NCBI RefSeq assembly: GCF_030547545.1
Contig: NZ_JAUOQE010000004.1
Location: forward strand, 84,412-148,411
Reading direction: 5' to 3'
From: Amphritea sp. 1_MG-2023
GTDB taxonomy: Bacteria > Pseudomonadota > Gammaproteobacteria > Pseudomonadales > Balneatricaceae
DNA: 64,000 nt
Below the pieces are notes generated by a model. It saw only the letters and a list, made by a program, of their open reading frames with translations, did no database searches and was not told the origin of the DNA. Position numbers and translations under genes: made by a program. Shown piece by piece: positions 63,925 through 64,000 of the stretch (its first letter is position 1; every line of letters starts with the position of its first letter).

Positions 63925-64000
63925 TGGCGGAATGGACGGGACTCGAACCCGCGACCCCCTGCGTGACAGGCAGGTATTCTAACCAACTGAACTACCACTC
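63925..64000 (-). tRNA. tRNA-Asp (GTC), first base cut off by the window edge
   Basis: The minus strand reads GAGTGGTAGTTCAGTTGG... with anticodon loop CTGTCAC (anticodon GTC), T-loop GGTTCGAGTCC and an encoded CCA at the end. It matches E. coli tRNA-Asp almost throughout. 76 of 77 bases are in the window; G1 lies outside. Confidence 0.97.

Overview
The window is a stretch of bacterial chromosome from a gammaproteobacterium, most likely a marine or aquatic member near the Pseudomonadales/Oceanospirillales. The assignment rests on gene content and order, not on a database search. The block dapA / bcp / AI-2E permease / TusA-like / M48 peptidase at the left edge follows the Pseudomonas aeruginosa order PA1010 to PA1005, but without gcvR. 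The block aspS-ruvC-ruvA-ruvB-tolQRAB-pal-cpoB-queC follows PA0963 to PA0976, but without yebC, ybgC and queE. Coding density is high and most genes are housekeeping. There are no rRNA genes, CRISPR arrays, prophage genes or intact transposases. One tRNA gene (Asp) is cut by the right edge.

Layout. 1-4.0 kb: dapA start, peroxiredoxin bcp, AI-2E permease, TusA-like protein and the BepA-like periplasmic protease. 4.2-6.0 kb: GlcG/HbpS-like and DOPA-dioxygenase-like proteins, a 553-bp gap holding two short tandem-repeat arrays, and a NifX/NifB-like single-domain protein. 6.2-8.6 kb: a compact rimB-rimK-aspartoacylase operon on the minus strand. 9.08-9.26 kb: a 174-bp IS5-type MITE with 18-bp terminal inverted repeats and a CTTG target duplication, directly in front of tamA-tamB (9.3-14.9 kb). 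14.9-24.0 kb: mtgA, a 5'-nucleotidase, an EamA transporter, an M16 peptidase, a phasin with a lysine/alanine tail, a UbiF-type hydroxylase, a lone cyclic-nucleotide-binding domain and glutaredoxin. 24.0-32.7 kb: recC-recB-recD as one overlapping operon. 32.8-35.9 kb: an MFS transporter among unrecognised genes. 36-37.5 kb: phaJ-like hydratase and nadA. 37.7-48.4 kb: queC, cpoB, pal, tolB, tolA, tolR, tolQ, a DksA/TraR-type protein, ruvB, ruvA, ruvC, aspS and an FmdB-type zinc ribbon. 48.6-52.3 kb: a HIT protein, a FemAB-like acyltransferase, a small conserved-looking protein and a diguanylate cyclase. 52.3-63.6 kb: hemerythrin, HAD phosphatase, an AlbA_2/Schlafen-type protein, a membrane protein, pepN, DUF2797 and DUF1315 proteins, rhomboid glpG, a metallophosphoesterase, NAD kinase, a PLP enzyme, a 29-codon acidic ORF and a PAS-GGDEF protein. 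The window ends in tRNA-Asp(GTC).

Themes. Envelope integrity is strongly represented: BepA, TamAB, MtgA, Tol-Pal-CpoB and GlpG. DNA repair is covered by RecBCD and RuvABC. Polyhydroxyalkanoate metabolism is suggested by the phasin and the PhaJ-type hydratase. NAD supply is represented by NadA and NadK. Two GGDEF proteins, both with an intact product-binding I-site, indicate c-di-GMP signalling. I did not find a clearly new multi-gene system. The points most worth following are the MITE and its effect on tamAB, the tandem repeats before the NifX-like gene, the rim operon with its deacylase partner, the losses from the conserved ruv-tol array, and the small AlbA_2-HAD cluster.
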